From contig CM055611.1 in NCBI GenBank assembly GCA_029379385.1, forward strand, positions 18,484,062-18,548,061: 64,000 nucleotides of DNA, given 5' to 3'. Each line of letters starts with the position of its first letter. The stretch's first letter is position 1. Below the pieces are notes generated by a model. It was not told the origin of the DNA, searched no databases, and worked only from the letters and a program-made list of their open reading frames with translations. This stretch comes from Quillaja saponaria. Taxonomy: Eukaryota > Streptophyta > Magnoliopsida > Fabales > Quillajaceae. The translations under genes were made by a program, and so were the position numbers. Shown here piece by piece: positions 38,108 to 50,507 of the stretch.

Positions 38108-38559
38108 GGTCTATTTGGGAGTTTGAGAGGAGAGAAAAGTAGAGTAGAGTTGAGAAAAATTGACACTTATTCTTTCTTTCCAAGTTAAAAAAATATGAAA
38201 GGATAAGAATGAAAATAATAATATACATTTCTTATTTTGAAGTTGGGAAAAAAAAAGATGAGAGGATAAATCACTTATATTTTTATGATTTTTTTCTTAA
38301 AATGGTTTAATTGATTATTAGTAGATATTTAATAAAAGAATAGGGATATATTTGGTATTACAGTAAAAAATTATGAAGTACTTATCATTTTTTTTCAAAT
38401 CCTCTCAATTTGAAATAATTAAAATTTTGAGGTTTGGAAAAATTTGGAGGGATTTATGTATCTCTTCATTCCCTCTCCCTCCATTAAAAAAAAAACTCTA
38501 AAACAATGGGAAAATATACATTACTCTCTCCTCTTCATTCCCCTCCATCGAAATAGACC
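38108..38559. mobile_element. MITE, 452 bp, with TTAAA flanks
   Basis: The terminal inverted repeats GGTCTATTTGGGAG and its partner ATCGAAATAGACC are followed by AGAGGAGAG opposite CTCTCCTCT. The flanks are TTAAA on both sides (38103-38107 and 38560-38564). If only TTA or TAA is the true duplication, this is a PIF/Harbinger (Tourist-like) MITE. There is no ORF. Confidence 0.75.
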
Positions 38560-39519
38560 TTAAAAATTAGTTGTTAATAAGAGGGTGCTACAATTCTTAT
38601 AATCCCATGCACAACTAATTTTCTAGTTGGTGAGATTATTTTTACTTTAGCTCATAACTCAACAAACATAGACAATCTTTTTAATTTAGAAAATAAAAAT
38701 CAGACATTATAGACATTTTTAGGTTATTTAGTATTAATGACATATCACTCTTTTATTAATTTGGTTATAAAAATATATTTTTTCAATTAATTTTATTTCA
38801 AACTGTTTACAATGTATTCCCTCCGCTTAACATCATTAATTATTTTAAACAAATATTATTGAAGTGAATTAAAATATTTTATTAGTTACCATATATATTT
38901 TTAGTTGGTAAATAAAAATAAAAATATTTATTTCTAAAGCATCATTTTTTATTATTAATTTTATCTCAAAATTACCATTTACTTATTAATTTCATTCCAA
39001 AATTATTTTGTATTATCTCTCTCTTAAAAAATTTGAGAAAAAAAAAGAAACTTAAAATATTATCAATTTGTCTAGTTTTTAAAAATGTTCAAATCATCAC
39101 AATTCTAATTTCATAATTTTTAGAGATAAATGGTGAATGATATGAGTGAAGAATGTGCATAAAATAGCGAGAAAACTTATTATGTTACTATCTTTTTGCA
39201 CATGTGACAAAAACACAGTAATTTTGAAGACACAGTATCGATATTTTAGAAATTGTGATGTAAAATTAGTCGGAAAAAAAAAATAGTTTTATGATAATTA
39301 ATAAAACTATAAATATCTTGGGGACAGTAGATATGATTTTTGCTTAAAAAAATATTTGAGGGGATAGCTAGAGTAGGTATTGTGTATTATACACTATACA
39401 CTATACAGTATAGAATATAGATAATTAGGTTGGCTTCGCTTGGATTTCTGTATTTAGGAGTAAGCGATAGTTGGCCTTGATAGGAAAATGTCAAGGGTAA
39501 ACTGAGGTCAGATTCCCAA

Positions 39520-41558
39520 TTCGTGGAAAATGTCATCGTGGATGGGAAGGGCGTGAATTTCGTTTGGTTGGAGAAAACTGGTATGGAAGAAAATCCACGG
39601 TGGGATCTTGATCTATCTTCTTCCCCAAACACAAAGAAAGGCGCAATGTCAACGAAAGATAATGGTGCTGCCCTTAGCCGAGAAGTAATAGCAGCTCAAC
39701 AGTCTCGTGGATGAAGTTGAATTTCACATCTTCTTCAACTCTTTCAGGTTATACCATCTACGTCTCTCAATTTTCTGTTTATGGAATATCAAAATTGAAA
39801 ATTTTAGCATGTAGACATAATCTGAAAGATTGGATTTTTGGTATGAAAGCTTGCTTTTGCGATTTTATTTATTTTTTGTTATATGCTTGAAATTAACATT
39901 TAGTACTTTTTTGGAATGATGGGTGTGCTTTTGTAGTTAAGATGGAGGTTTCAGGATATTAGTACTGCTTTAAGTTTTGAAGAATAATCTTAAAGCTTAA
40001 TTGATTTTATGTAGTAAGTTGATTGACCCATTAATTCAGAATTAGAGCGCAATGGAGACCAATTTCTGCCTAGGTGCCAAAATGATAGAGCTATGGTTTT
40101 TTTTTTTTTTGTTTTTTAGTAGTGTAATTTATCCCCATTCCTGACTCTCTAGACCCTGAAGTACTGACTTCAGTCTGGTTGCCCATTTGCTTCTTCCTCT
40201 ATACCACCCATTAACCCTAGTTTGGTTACAGATCTAGAAAAAGAAAATCAGCATCACATGTACATTTTGACTATTGCTCATTTGCTGAATGAACGACCTC
40301 GTTTCCAGTTTTTTTATCTTATTTTGTTCTCCATTTCCACTTTTCTACCTCACAGAGGGACTTCCTCGTGTCAATAGATGAAGGTAGATTAAAAGGTGCT
40401 TGAATTTCTGGGTTCACATTTGGTTTGTGTTGTTCTCAGGCTCAGTTGTTTTTTGGAGAAATTAAGCATTGGGTTGATTATATCTGGGAGGTAAAACCTC
40501 AACCGTTGTAAAACAGAACAAAATACCATTGCTAATACACGCAAAAGAAAATAAAAATGAACTGGACCAGTGAACTACCTTTGCCGACTCTAATCCCATG
40601 GGAAGTTCAAAGCAAAGCCTTGAGAAGAGGAATATTGTGTTCTAAATCCCAAAACTGTGTGATACAATGAATAGAGCATGAACAGAAAATTTAGAAAAAG
40701 GTAACTCTAGAAATCACTTCTGCATTTGTCAGATAATTGTCAGTCTTATTAAATCCATGAGCTCAAATTTTATTTATTTATTTATTTTATAGAAATACAA
40801 ATTTCATTAAGAAAGAAGTGTAGTACATCGAGCAAAAATAAGACAATGAAAAATACAAGCTTAAAACAAATGGGCCTCCAATCACATTGCATGTCTGAAA
40901 TTGGCAAACCCTGAAAAGCTCTCGAGGCAGAACACCATAAAGAAGGAAAATAATCTTATCCCAAAGAAAATGACATGGGATCAGACGATGATCACAAAAA
41001 ACCCTCGCATTACGTTCCAACCAACCAAGAGCTCATTTCTGCATATACTTTTATATGTTTCTTATTCTACTATTCTGCTCATAGTAAACTCTAAAATTGT
41101 AAAATCTCTTTACATATACTTGTAGTCCTACTTAAGTTCTGATCTATGTTTTCAAACCTATTCAATAATTCAGCAACAAATGTGATATGTGGGGCTGCCC
41201 TTCTTATATATACAACTAGATGAATCTATACTATTACTGGAAAAGTAGATAAACAAAATTTGAACTTCTGAAGAATGTCTGTGACATTTGGATAATATTT
41301 CTCTCTTTCTATAATTGCTGCTCCTGTAATATATGTAGTTTTGATTATAAAATCTAATGAAACTAAAACCCCCATTACCTCTTATGAACTCAGATATCGT
41401 GTTTGTTTTTCAAGTTGGTAGTTCGTATATATATGATCTATGTTGTTGCTATCATCGGTGTACTGACTAGGTCTAACTTAGAGATCAACTATTATATACT
41501 CATCATAATAATGTTCTCCGGTCTTGGATATACTGCACTTCGATCTTGCTAACTTCAG
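39520..41558 (+). other. Probable 5' leader exon and leader intron of the RING gene
   Basis: A GC-richer segment (about 39400-39747) ends at a donor CTTTCAG|GTTATACC (39748). A matching acceptor AACTTCAG|CTTCTGG lies at 41557-41558, 75 bases before the RING protein start codon. The first segment contains a short upstream ORF (39523-39714) with no recognised domain, which may lower translation if transcribed. The assignment is inference from splice-like signals. The intron of about 1.8 kb holds a LINE fragment. Confidence 0.45.
40790..41030 (-). mobile_element. LINE 3'-end fragment
   Basis: The minus strand reads WLERNARVFCDHRL ... LWDKIIFLLYGVLPRELF ... FQTCNVIGGPF, the W-x-E-R-N-x-R-x-F to D-W-x-x type tail of plant L1 LINE proteins. 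It is followed by an AT-rich tail (TTTATTTATTTATTTATT region, about 40772-40790), as left by target-primed reverse transcription. It is inserted antisense in the leader intron of the RING gene. Confidence 0.65.
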
Positions 41559-41632
41559 CTTCTGGTAATTTTGTCTCATCTCAGATAGAAAGTATTTCAT
41601 TGACACTGCCACATTCTACTTTGCGTATTCAC

Positions 41633-43288
41633 ATGGATACTAGTCTGGCAGTTGACCATTCTGTCCAGACTGCAGCATGTGCTCTCTGCCAAAAAGCCTT
41701 TTCACCAAGTAGTGAGGCAAACAATGATTTTGGAAACAGTGTTTGTGGGGATTGTAAATTTTTGTTACTTGAGGATATTGGGATCCCTGGACAAGACTCT
41801 TATAGAAGGCGTAGAGGAAGATTCAGGTACAGCAGTTCCGAGTCAATTGAAAATATTTTGTCTCAGCAGTTTCCACATATGATTAACACTGCAAGGCAAA
41901 ATCAATCCACCATGTCTGGGCTGGAGGATCAACCTGTAGATGGTGATGCTGCTTCTTGGATCTTGCAGCGCACAAGTTCCCGTACAACTCCCAGTGGGTC
42001 TAGAAGATGGAGGCGGGTTATATCTGATACTGAAAGCGATGGTTTGGATAATCCAGATTCTCTTTATGGGGATAGTGAATCACATGTCAGTCTTGGTCGG
42101 TACAGATTTTCTCATGGTGAGAGTGATTCTTCTTTCTCATTTAGTGCATATGGAGGTGACTCCGATGCATCTGTGGATGGACATAGCTTTATGGATACAG
42201 AAATGTTCATTTTACCAGATGTGGGAAGTGATGATAGTGATACCGATATTGATCCTATGCGTGCTGGTGTCAGCCAATGGGACTCAGATGACCTAGAAGA
42301 GGAAGATGAGGAGGAGGAAGATGAAGAAGAAGATGAAGAGAGGGGATGGGAAGTGGCCGAGGCTGAGGAAGATGAAGCCAGATCTCGGCTTCCAAATCTC
42401 TTAATGTCAAGTTCAAGGGAAAGGAATGACCCCAATAATTGGCGACAGTGGCTTCATTCTCCTGAATCTGAGGGATTGATTCGCCGGAGAATCACGGATG
42501 GCTGGCAAACATACACCAATAACATCTTGACTAACCTGGAGGAACCAGAGTTACCACATTATCATGGCGCTACTTATGGGGATTATCTTGATGCTAGAGG
42601 CTTCGAAAACCTGCTTGAGAATCTTGCACAGAATGACAGCTCAAGGCGAGGATCGCCTCCTGCATCCGTGTCTTTCTTGAATAGTCTGCCACTTATAACC
42701 ATTAGTGAAGAACATGAAAAGCATGATGGGTTGACCTGTGCAATTTGCAAAGATGTCATAACCCTAGGTACTGAAGTAAACCAGCTTCCATGCTTGCATC
42801 TCTATCATCCCTCATGTATCTTGCCATGGTTAAGTAATCGAAATTCATGCCCCCTTTGTCGTTATGAGCTTCCTACTGATGACAAAGAGTATGAAGAAAG
42901 TAAGCGGAATACTGATGGTAGAATGGAGATCAATGAATTCCAGCAGAGAAATGTGACAGATGACAGTTCTTCCAATGTTTCTGATGAAGCTGAAGCATAT
43001 GAGGAGCATGGGTTTAGTCAAGACAGATCAGAGCAGAGAGAAAGGCTGGATGCCGATCCTGTCATTAGTTCATCTGATGTAAGGGGTGGCAGAGGGTGGT
43101 TTCTGCTTGCTGCTGCTCCAATTGTTAGTCTTGTGGGCTTTGTCATTGTGTTGTGGTTGGGTAATCCTCTAACCGTCAGAAGAGGACGACCAGGCCACTG
43201 CAACTTACCTGTGCAAAACCAGCATCAAATTCATGTTTCTGCATCATCCCAAAGGGACAATAGAAGGAGATGGTGGTCCCTTTTCTGA
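41633..43288 (+). CDS. RING-H2 E3 ubiquitin ligase with C-terminal membrane anchor
   Basis: This is a single coding exon of 551 residues. The start at 41633 (MDTSLAVDHSVQ) is preferred because an acceptor at 41558 precedes it; an in-frame ATG at 41546 lies upstream of that acceptor, in intron. An N-terminal zinc-binding-like pair is present (C16-x2-C19 and a second C-x2-C about 20 residues later). A Ser-rich middle and a very acidic tract (about residues 216-250) follow. The RING-H2 finger spans residues 369-409: CAIC...CLHLYHPSC...CPLC, with the C3-H2-C3 order intact. One transmembrane helix lies near residues 489-512 (WFLLAAAPIVSLVGFVIVLW), ahead of a basic tail. RING-H2 proteins recruit E2 enzymes for ubiquitination. 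The helix suggests tail anchoring in an internal membrane. It is probably related to AT5G60820-like proteins; the substrate is unknown. Confidence 0.9.
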   Translation: MDTSLAVDHSVQTAACALCQKAFSPSSEANNDFGNSVCGDCKFLLLEDIGIPGQDSYRRRRGRFRYSSSESIENILSQQFPHMINTARQNQSTMSGLEDQPVDGDAASWILQRTSSRTTPSGSRRWRRVISDTESDGLDNPDSLYGDSESHVSLGRYRFSHGESDSSFSFSAYGGDSDASVDGHSFMDTEMFILPDVGSDDSDTDIDPMRAGVSQWDSDDLEEEDEEEEDEEEDEERGWEVAEAEEDEARSRLPNLLMSSSRERNDPNNWRQWLHSPESEGLIRRRITDGWQTYTNNILTNLEEPELPHYHGATYGDYLDARGFENLLENLAQNDSSRRGSPPASVSFLNSLPLITISEEHEKHDGLTCAICKDVITLGTEVNQLPCLHLYHPSCILPWLSNRNSCPLCRYELPTDDKEYEESKRNTDGRMEINEFQQRNVTDDSSSNVSDEAEAYEEHGFSQDRSEQRERLDADPVISSSDVRGGRGWFLLAAAPIVSLVGFVIVLWLGNPLTVRRGRPGHCNLPVQNQHQIHVSASSQRDNRRRWWSLF

Positions 43289-44329
43289 TCCCTTTCTAGA
43301 TTGTTTGATAATAATAGTCTGTGTTGACTAATTCTGGTGAAATCCATGGGCGATTTTGTAAGTATTCTTGACCCAAAAGATTCGTACTGCGGATGTTACT
43401 GCTTGAATTTCCCACTATGTGGACGTGGAAGCAAACTTGTATCATGATGTTTTTAAAATTCGCTGTTTAATGTGTGTTGTTTGGCATGTTGGCTGTCCCT
43501 AGTATACAGCCTAATCTTTTTGCTATACATTAAAAGTATAGTGTTTTTATTTCGAAAAAAAGAAGAAGAAAAACTGTTATTAGGCAACTAAATTTTATAT
43601 ATACGTAGTTTAATTATTGCTTCAAAGTTGAGTTATATGACTTTCAAAAATTGTAACAGAAAGTTGACGTAGCTAACATAACACAACAAAAAAAAAAAAA
43701 ATTTGATTCTTGATTTTTAGAGGTGAGTTTATGATGAAATTTTGGGTACATTCTTTTATCGTAATATTGTTAATTTTGATATGTTTCTCCTTTTATTGGA
43801 TTTAACAAGGAATGAGTATTGTAGGTTGTTTCCTGGAATGACAATGGGATTAAAGTATTAGCAAACTTGTATGGAATTAAGTTACAAACAGTAAAAAATC
43901 GCTGATTTGATTTATTTATAGTTTCTGTTGTAGATGTTACGAACGTTGAGGTTTGTTTGTTTTTTTTTTTTGGGAGTTTACGAACGTAGAGTATTTTAAA
44001 TCTTGCTTTATCTTAACGAGATGGATGACGAACGGACTATCGAAACTCATAGTGAGGTCAGGTTTGAGACTTCTGTCTGAGCATTTAACGAAGTTGTCCT
44101 CTAAACAATCTCAAATTCTTTACATGGCATGAAAATCATCATTAATCAATGAGCAAACATTTTTATTGACAGTGATTTCTATCACATGTATTACAGTAAC
44201 GAGAAGATAAAAAAAAAAAGAGTAAATCAAATCAACTCTACAAAAATTCTCAAAAAAATAATTATATATGATGTAAAATAATGGTACATTTTGAATTTTC
44301 TTTGTTGTAGGTTACAAAATATTTACACA
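43289..44329. other. 3' flank of the RING gene
   Basis: The 3' UTR probably ends near 43550. Beyond that lies AT-rich DNA with several A/T runs and no recognisable gene. Confidence 0.6.
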
Positions 44330-44376
44330 TTAAATAGAGTAATCCTAGGGTCAAATACACATTACATGGAATAATC
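44330..44376. repeat. Minisatellite unit left of the giant LTR
   Basis: The unit AGAGTAATCCTAGGGTCAA plus ATACACATTACATGG is the same 34-bp motif that is repeated about three times at 47934-48015. The array is split by the 3.56-kb insertion; TAATC at 44372-44376 is the left target-site copy. Confidence 0.8.
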
Positions 44377-47300
44377 TGTCACACCCTTCATGGAGGCATG
44401 ACTAGTTGGAGGAATGGTAACCCAATCTCCGTAACCCTGACTCAAATAAAAGAACGATCATGACTCTTAACTTACTAATGAATAAAACCAAGAAATTATA
44501 AAGACAAAAATTAACATTAAAAGTTGACTGATTACAACAAATCACACTTACTGAAAATTTCGGACAGAAGTCCCTTACAATATGGAACATGCCTTAAAAC
44601 ACAATCATATAAACTCTTTTATTACTCAACATAATACAAAGACCATAAGGAACTCTGCTCTGTTCACATCATCAACAAAATAAGTACTAGAATATTACGT
44701 CATACCACATTTGACATTCACAGTTATAATGTGACTGCAAACTTTCATCCTTGACTCTAAGTATGAGATTCTGAGGCATACCTTATTGTCAAATCCTTAG
44801 CAAAACCTCGCATTATCGGTTAACTTCTTTTCAGATTCTGCTACTAAAAAAAATAACCACAGGAAATGAGTGAGTCCTACGGACTCAGTGAGTGAAAAAT
44901 CGTACCCAAATGGTACTAGCATCACACAACACAAGCATATAACATACGTAATAACATTACGTAACATTATTCGTACCTTAATTCACATTGCACGTATACA
45001 TTGTAACGTCATAAATTCACAATTTACATGATACACAAAATCACAAATTTATCAGAGCAATGATATCAAACAAAGCAACTAAAGGGCCAGCGAGTAATCC
45101 AGGCCCGCACACCAATATCACTGTCTGCCTAGCATTTACGCGTCCACACACCAAATTAATTTCTCGTACACAATCTATTCCACCGGGGCTGAGCGCTCAA
45201 TTCTTTTTGAAAATATTCATCAGAATCAGGATTTCTCATAATTTCAAATCAAAGTATCCAAGGTGCACCTGGATTTTTAATTTCAGAAATGAAAATCATT
45301 TTCCAGAAAATATTCACGAGTTAGCTCTTATCAAACACAATCAATGTCAATCACAGTAACCAATATCAAACAAACATTATTCAAGCAAATTACTGAAATA
45401 CTTCACTAGCTTACTTTCCATATATCACACATAATAATCTAGCCCCTAAAGGCATCAATTAACCACTCACCTGAAACCGATTCTATTCGTCACTCACATC
45501 TATGTCCACGTGTCTTATCAGGTCCACATTAGAATTCCGAAACTGAAATTCATACACCCGATTAATATTTTAGTTCATAAACGTTATTGCTATTATCTTT
45601 TAGTTACTAAGCTTATATCTTATCTTGTATAGGTTCCTTTATGAAAGTTTTCTATCAAGTTATTATATGTCAATTAATATGAATTGAACTTTATGTGATA
45701 GGGTTAATAATGATGAAACATTTTAAATATCTTGAAAAAGTATAGGGTAGAAGAAATCATTAAAAAGAATAGAAAGTACTTAGTGAGGTATAAACGTTGA
45801 AACTGTCCAAACTTGGGTTTGGACCAATGTCCACTTTAACGTTCATATTTTTCTCTAGGAAATTCCAAATCTAGTTTCGTAAAATTTGTAAAATACTAGA
45901 CACATGTAGCTTTATAACGGTATATCATTTATAATTTTTAGATTTTTATATCAATACATTTTATTTTTGAAGTTATAACAAATTCTACAACACGCAGGAT
46001 TTTTGATAGCTTTGACCTTATCTTGGTTAATTGAACATAACTTTCTCTAGGAAAAACGAAATCTGATTCTGTTTGTTAGGTTTATTAATAGAAAAGTATA
46101 TCTATCTTTATTATTTAGAAACTTTTCCTAGAATCTGTCATTAACCCACTCAATTTCTTACATGAACCAAAAACCGGGCAGTACGAATCTGCTTGACCTA
46201 GTCGGAGTCTAACAGCTATAAATAACAACATACTTGGAATAAGACTACGAAATTTTGTAGACAACATTTCAAGACTATAAGCTACCTTTCATCTTTTGAA
46301 CTCTTAATTTAATTTAGTCTCGAAGGCTCTTGAAATACTTGATTTCTCAAACCTATGAAATCTGACCCTGCTTTTCTTCTTGGCAATTTCACAAACATCT
46401 TGTAGACATAATTTCTTTTGTTTTATGTGTAGGTATATTATATCTATACATACCCCAAACAGGTTAACACAATTTCATTAATTTTATGTTACTTAATTTC
46501 CATCATCAACATCAAATTCCAAATTTTCTTTTCCATCAAAAATATATATATATAAGAGTTTACATACCTCACGTAGACCATTTACAAGTTCATGTTGCAA
46601 GTTCTGCAACCTTGTCTCATTCCAAATCTGATCCTGAGAAACTCTATCTTTCACTCTTTTCACACATCCCTTTGTGTTAAAATATTCATTTGACAAAATA
46701 TCCTTCCTTCTTATAGCCTTCCCTTCCAGCACAATCCAATAAGCAAAGAACCTCACGTGAAAGATAAAGGTGTGAGACCATATTTAACCATAATCTTATA
46801 GACACCAAAGGTTCTGAACCTTCCCTGCTAAAGGTTGCTGGACTGAATTCTTATTGATAGAAGGAAACAAAGCCAGCTAAAATAACACCCAAACAAATTG
46901 AAAACTAAGCTGGCGTGGAGCTGCTGTAAGAGGAGAAAGAAATCAACTTAATTGCTGCTACAACAGGAGAAATCGTTGGTTGCCATGGCTGAACTGTTGA
47001 ACAACATTCAAGGTTGTGATGGTTATCCAACGGTAAACAAGGTGAACAGCAAGAAGGAACGAAGAAGTAGCTGCAAAGGACAAACAAAACATGGCTATAA
47101 AGAAGAGGATATACGGCAAAACAGGGGAGGAAATTTCTCTGTCAAATAAAGGATGGATATTGGCAAGGTGAACTATGGAAAGCAAATCCATGGCCATAGT
47201 GTCAGGCAGAGGCTTCAATCTGAATTGAAGTTGCGGGAATCCAAGGTAGGCAGGGGCTGAAGGAAGGATCCTCACGGCAGGAGGGCTGAAATCCATCTAA

Positions 47301-47671
47301 AACAAGAAAAGAATGCAAAGCTCTCGGATAGTACTGGAGTTGCCAAGAGGAATCAAGAAACTTCAAGAAACAGGACATAAGACAGTAAAGTAAACAGACC
47401 AGAAAAATTTCACTAAGGCACGTGTCTGCCAAAAGGAGGAAATAGGAGAGGACTAAATAATGGAAATGAGACAAAATAAGGTAAGAGTCCAAGTCAAAGA
47501 AATTTAAAATTGTGATATACATGTATTCTTGTTATTTATATTTATATATAGATATGTCATATAATTCACTTTCTTTCCATTTCACACTGAATTACAGTTT
47601 TCAAATTTTTTTTAATAATTGTGTGATGTATGTTTAAACTTGAGTTATATATAAATAAATAATATATATAT

Positions 47672-47704
<33 letters not shown>

Positions 47705-47933
47705 GATATGTATGTATGTATTAACGTGATCATAATTTTATCTATTTTTAATCAATAAGTTATACACAAAATTTGAACACACTAAAATATCGGCTTAAAA
47801 CATGTTTGGTTGTATTATGATTATTTGATTAATTTGTTTACTTTTTATTATTTATAACTAAAATTTTCACACTATCCTAAACTCAACATTATTACATCTA
47901 TTATTCCAAATGTTACAATATCGGGTTATAACA
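44377..47933. mobile_element. Probable giant solo LTR (3.56 kb), 5-bp target duplication
   Basis: The block starts TGTCACACCC at 44377 and ends GGGTTATAACA at 47933. This gives TG...CA termini with short inverted repeats, as in Gypsy LTRs. It is flanked by identical TAATC on both sides (44372-44376 and 47934-47938) and interrupts a 34-bp minisatellite. No internal direct repeat, primer-binding site or gag-pol is seen, so the whole block is best read as one long LTR left by recombination. It also holds a GAGTGAGTCCTACGGACTCA palindrome near 44870. Such lengths and TGTCACACCC ends are usual in chromovirus (Del/Tekay-type) LTRs. The alternative is a non-autonomous insertion. Short open stretches inside (for example 46493-46756 and 46958-47522) match no family. 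An AT run lies at about 47663-47703. Confidence 0.72.
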
Positions 47934-48015
47934 TAATCCTAGAGTCAAATACACATTATATAGAGTAATCCTAGGGTCAACTACACATTACATGGAGTAA
48001 TCCTAGGATCAAAAT
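47934..48015. repeat. 34-bp minisatellite, about three units
   Basis: Three imperfect copies of TAATCCTAGGGTCAA-TACACATTACATGG follow one another here. The first copy begins with the right target-site duplicate TAATC of the inserted LTR. Confidence 0.85.
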
Positions 48016-50507
48016 ATAAGACATAAAAGGAAACTATGGCTGTACATGATCATGTTAGAATATAAGCTGAAATTGTGCAGATTGTAAGCTGGAATTATGC
48101 TAGCAAATTGTAATGCTGGAATCATGCTCAATATATGAGAATAATAGCACAATAATAACTAGATCGTTATATAGGAGGCTGCTTCTAATGGAGAAAGGTG
48201 GCAGCCCCTAAATCAAAATGTTTTGAGAGGGTTTTCAAAGAAAGCGAATAGAAGGCAACTATAACAATAGTAACTTCAATTCATGAGAGAGGATGAAAGG
48301 AACTGAGAAAGGCATAAAGTAACATTTTAATTTAGGTATATATTTTAGTCCATTACTCTTAAGGGGGTGTTTGGTCCGAGTTATACGACTTACTCCCCTT
48401 AATGACTATGACTAGAAAACATATTAATGGGAAGCACTTTTTCAGGATAAATTTTGGTTTTTTTGCTAATGTTTGACGTAGTTAACTTAAAATTTTCATG
48501 TTTGTATGTAAATGTTAATTCCTGGAAATATATATAAATATTTCAAAAAGAGCCCCATACAGAATTATAATAAACTCAACAAATTTATATTTGTTCACTA
48601 ACCTGTGTAGTTTTGATGATTATCAAAACAAGTTAAAATTGAGAAACAAGTAAACTAGTCTTTCATAATTCATACAATACCTAATCTTCATTATACATAC
48701 ATCGTAGTTCATACTTCAAAACAATAAAATATGTAACATCATCTAATCTCATTCATAACATAATCCTAAAGTATGCTTTCTACAATACTCATCATTCCAA
48801 AATAAGTCAAAGGAAAGTTCAGAAACACAACCCAATGCAGCTATTCAATCCTCATTCAACCTTCAACCCAAGCTATTTTCATTCTTTCAAAAATGAAAAG
48901 GGTTCAGCTCCAACTCAGCTATAGTACTCTATGCCCAATAAGATTAGCAAATACAATTCCTCCTGGTCATCTGGCAAATAGTAAAAATAGTATTTCCACC
49001 TTGACAAAGTATCTCCTCATCCCTAAACCCGTCAATTTATGAATAATCAAGTTCGTGACTCCATTGACAAATTTCAATGTTATATATATATTTTGCCTGA
49101 AAGTTTTCACTATTATGAATTAAGGGTAACTTTACTAGTTGTGGCTTGGAAAAAGTTGACACCAAAAAAGAATTGCTACTAACGAACAATGAAACATGAG
49201 AACTTCACCATGATGTTAACTGTAACTGGCAGTAGATATGGAAATAATAATAATAATAATAAGGTACACAACTTTGTACAAATTATATAAATAGACCAAT
49301 ATAGCAAATTGAATGCCATCATGTACTTGAAATTTGAATGTGCCATCAATTTCCCAAAATTTGCAATCTTTATGTAGCTAACTCATACGAAGAACTAAAG
49401 CAGAATAATTAAACAAGCCCGTACCACTACAAGAAAGCAAAATTACAGAAACACTGCACAATTGGGTGTTCCAGCTGTTGATAATTGATATTATGAGTTT
49501 TTGCCCACAAACATCAAAACTTTCGAAGATAATAATTTAAGCTAAACCAATATGCAATATTATAAAAAATGATTAAAATTGTCCTGTGGGAGGAATAATT
49601 TTTAATATCTAATAAAATTAGGCTTACACCTGAGATACTCATAGAAAATCAGAAGAAATTTTTTTTTTTTTTTTTGGCTGGTTTTAAATCATGTAAAATT
49701 TAAACAAATTGAATAAATCAATATCACAACTAGGAAACATGAACATCGAAAAAATTAACTTTGATTGGAAAAAAACGAAGAGACAAAGATCGATCAAAGA
49801 TCAACAAGCCAAGCTTGAGAAGACAATGGCTTGGTACTATCTGTCTCTCTTGTTTGAAGCTTGCAGGCTGAGATGGGAATGAGGAATGAGAGACAAAGGA
49901 AATGAGGGGAATAATAAATTTTCGACAGTTATGTGTAAAATATACCGAAAATATTTTTATGAAAATAATTAGCTGAGAAAAAGAAAAGTCTTTATGAAGG
50001 GCCCACAACTCATAACTAGTCATCAACTGCACGCGCAAGAACGGAGCGTCTGACAAACACCTGGGGGAATTGCTCAACTCCCCACAATAAGCAAGTGACA
50101 ACAAAATTTGTTCAGTTCCAGAGATGTTCGCCGCACAAAAGTAGACGTAGGTTCTCGAAAGATCGATTCAACTGTTGTGCCACACGTGGATACTGTTTAG
50201 CTCTCCACGTGGCTCGAAAAAACTTTTGCCAATAAAACGCGTGGATTTTCAGTCTAAAACACAAATATCTATAAATTTAAAAATAAAATAATAGAAAAGC
50301 ATTACATCCCAGTCCCGACACCAAAATAATAATAAAAATAAAAAATAAAAAATAAACCCTAAAAGCAACGTCTAATTCTCACTCCCCCTCCCCAGCTAAA
50401 TAAAATAAAAGTTAAAACTAAATTCATTTTAGCCAATAGCAATGAAAATAAATAAAACACAACAAAAAAATTTAAAAAAGAAATTAACAGACCTGTGAAA
50501 TTACAAT
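48016..50507. other. Intergenic DNA downstream of FLA8
   Basis: There is no confident gene. 48020-48350 has repeat-like character (AAGCTGAAATTGTGC, AAGCTGGAATTATGC). 49730-50104 is open on the minus strand for 124 codons and lies just downstream of a G-box pair, so it could be the leader of an unannotated transcript, but no domain is recognised. The last 100 bases are probably the FLA8 3' UTR. Confidence 0.45.
50183..50211. promoter_or_regulatory. Paired G-box/ABRE elements
   Basis: Two CACGTG palindromes lie 23 bp apart: CACACGTGGA at 50181-50190 and TCCACGTGGC around 50206-50211. A CCAAT element is nearby. Paired ACGT cores of this kind bind bZIP and bHLH factors in ABA or light response. 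They lie about 300 bp beyond the FLA8 stop codon, so they would serve a transcript starting to the left on the minus strand. Confidence 0.5.

Noticed and set aside
39523..39714. 63-codon ORF as the true first coding exon of the RING gene
   Set aside because: It ends in a stop before the inferred donor at 39748, so it cannot be joined in frame; kept only as a possible upstream ORF.
42112..42435. Poly-serine protein antisense to the RING gene
   Set aside because: The serine run is the complement of the GAA/GAG acidic tract; nothing else supports a gene.
44377..47933. Protein-coding gene in the 46.4-47.5 kb segment (frames of 87-112 codons)
   Set aside because: The frames overlap on both strands, show no domain and lie inside a block with clear LTR termini and target duplication.
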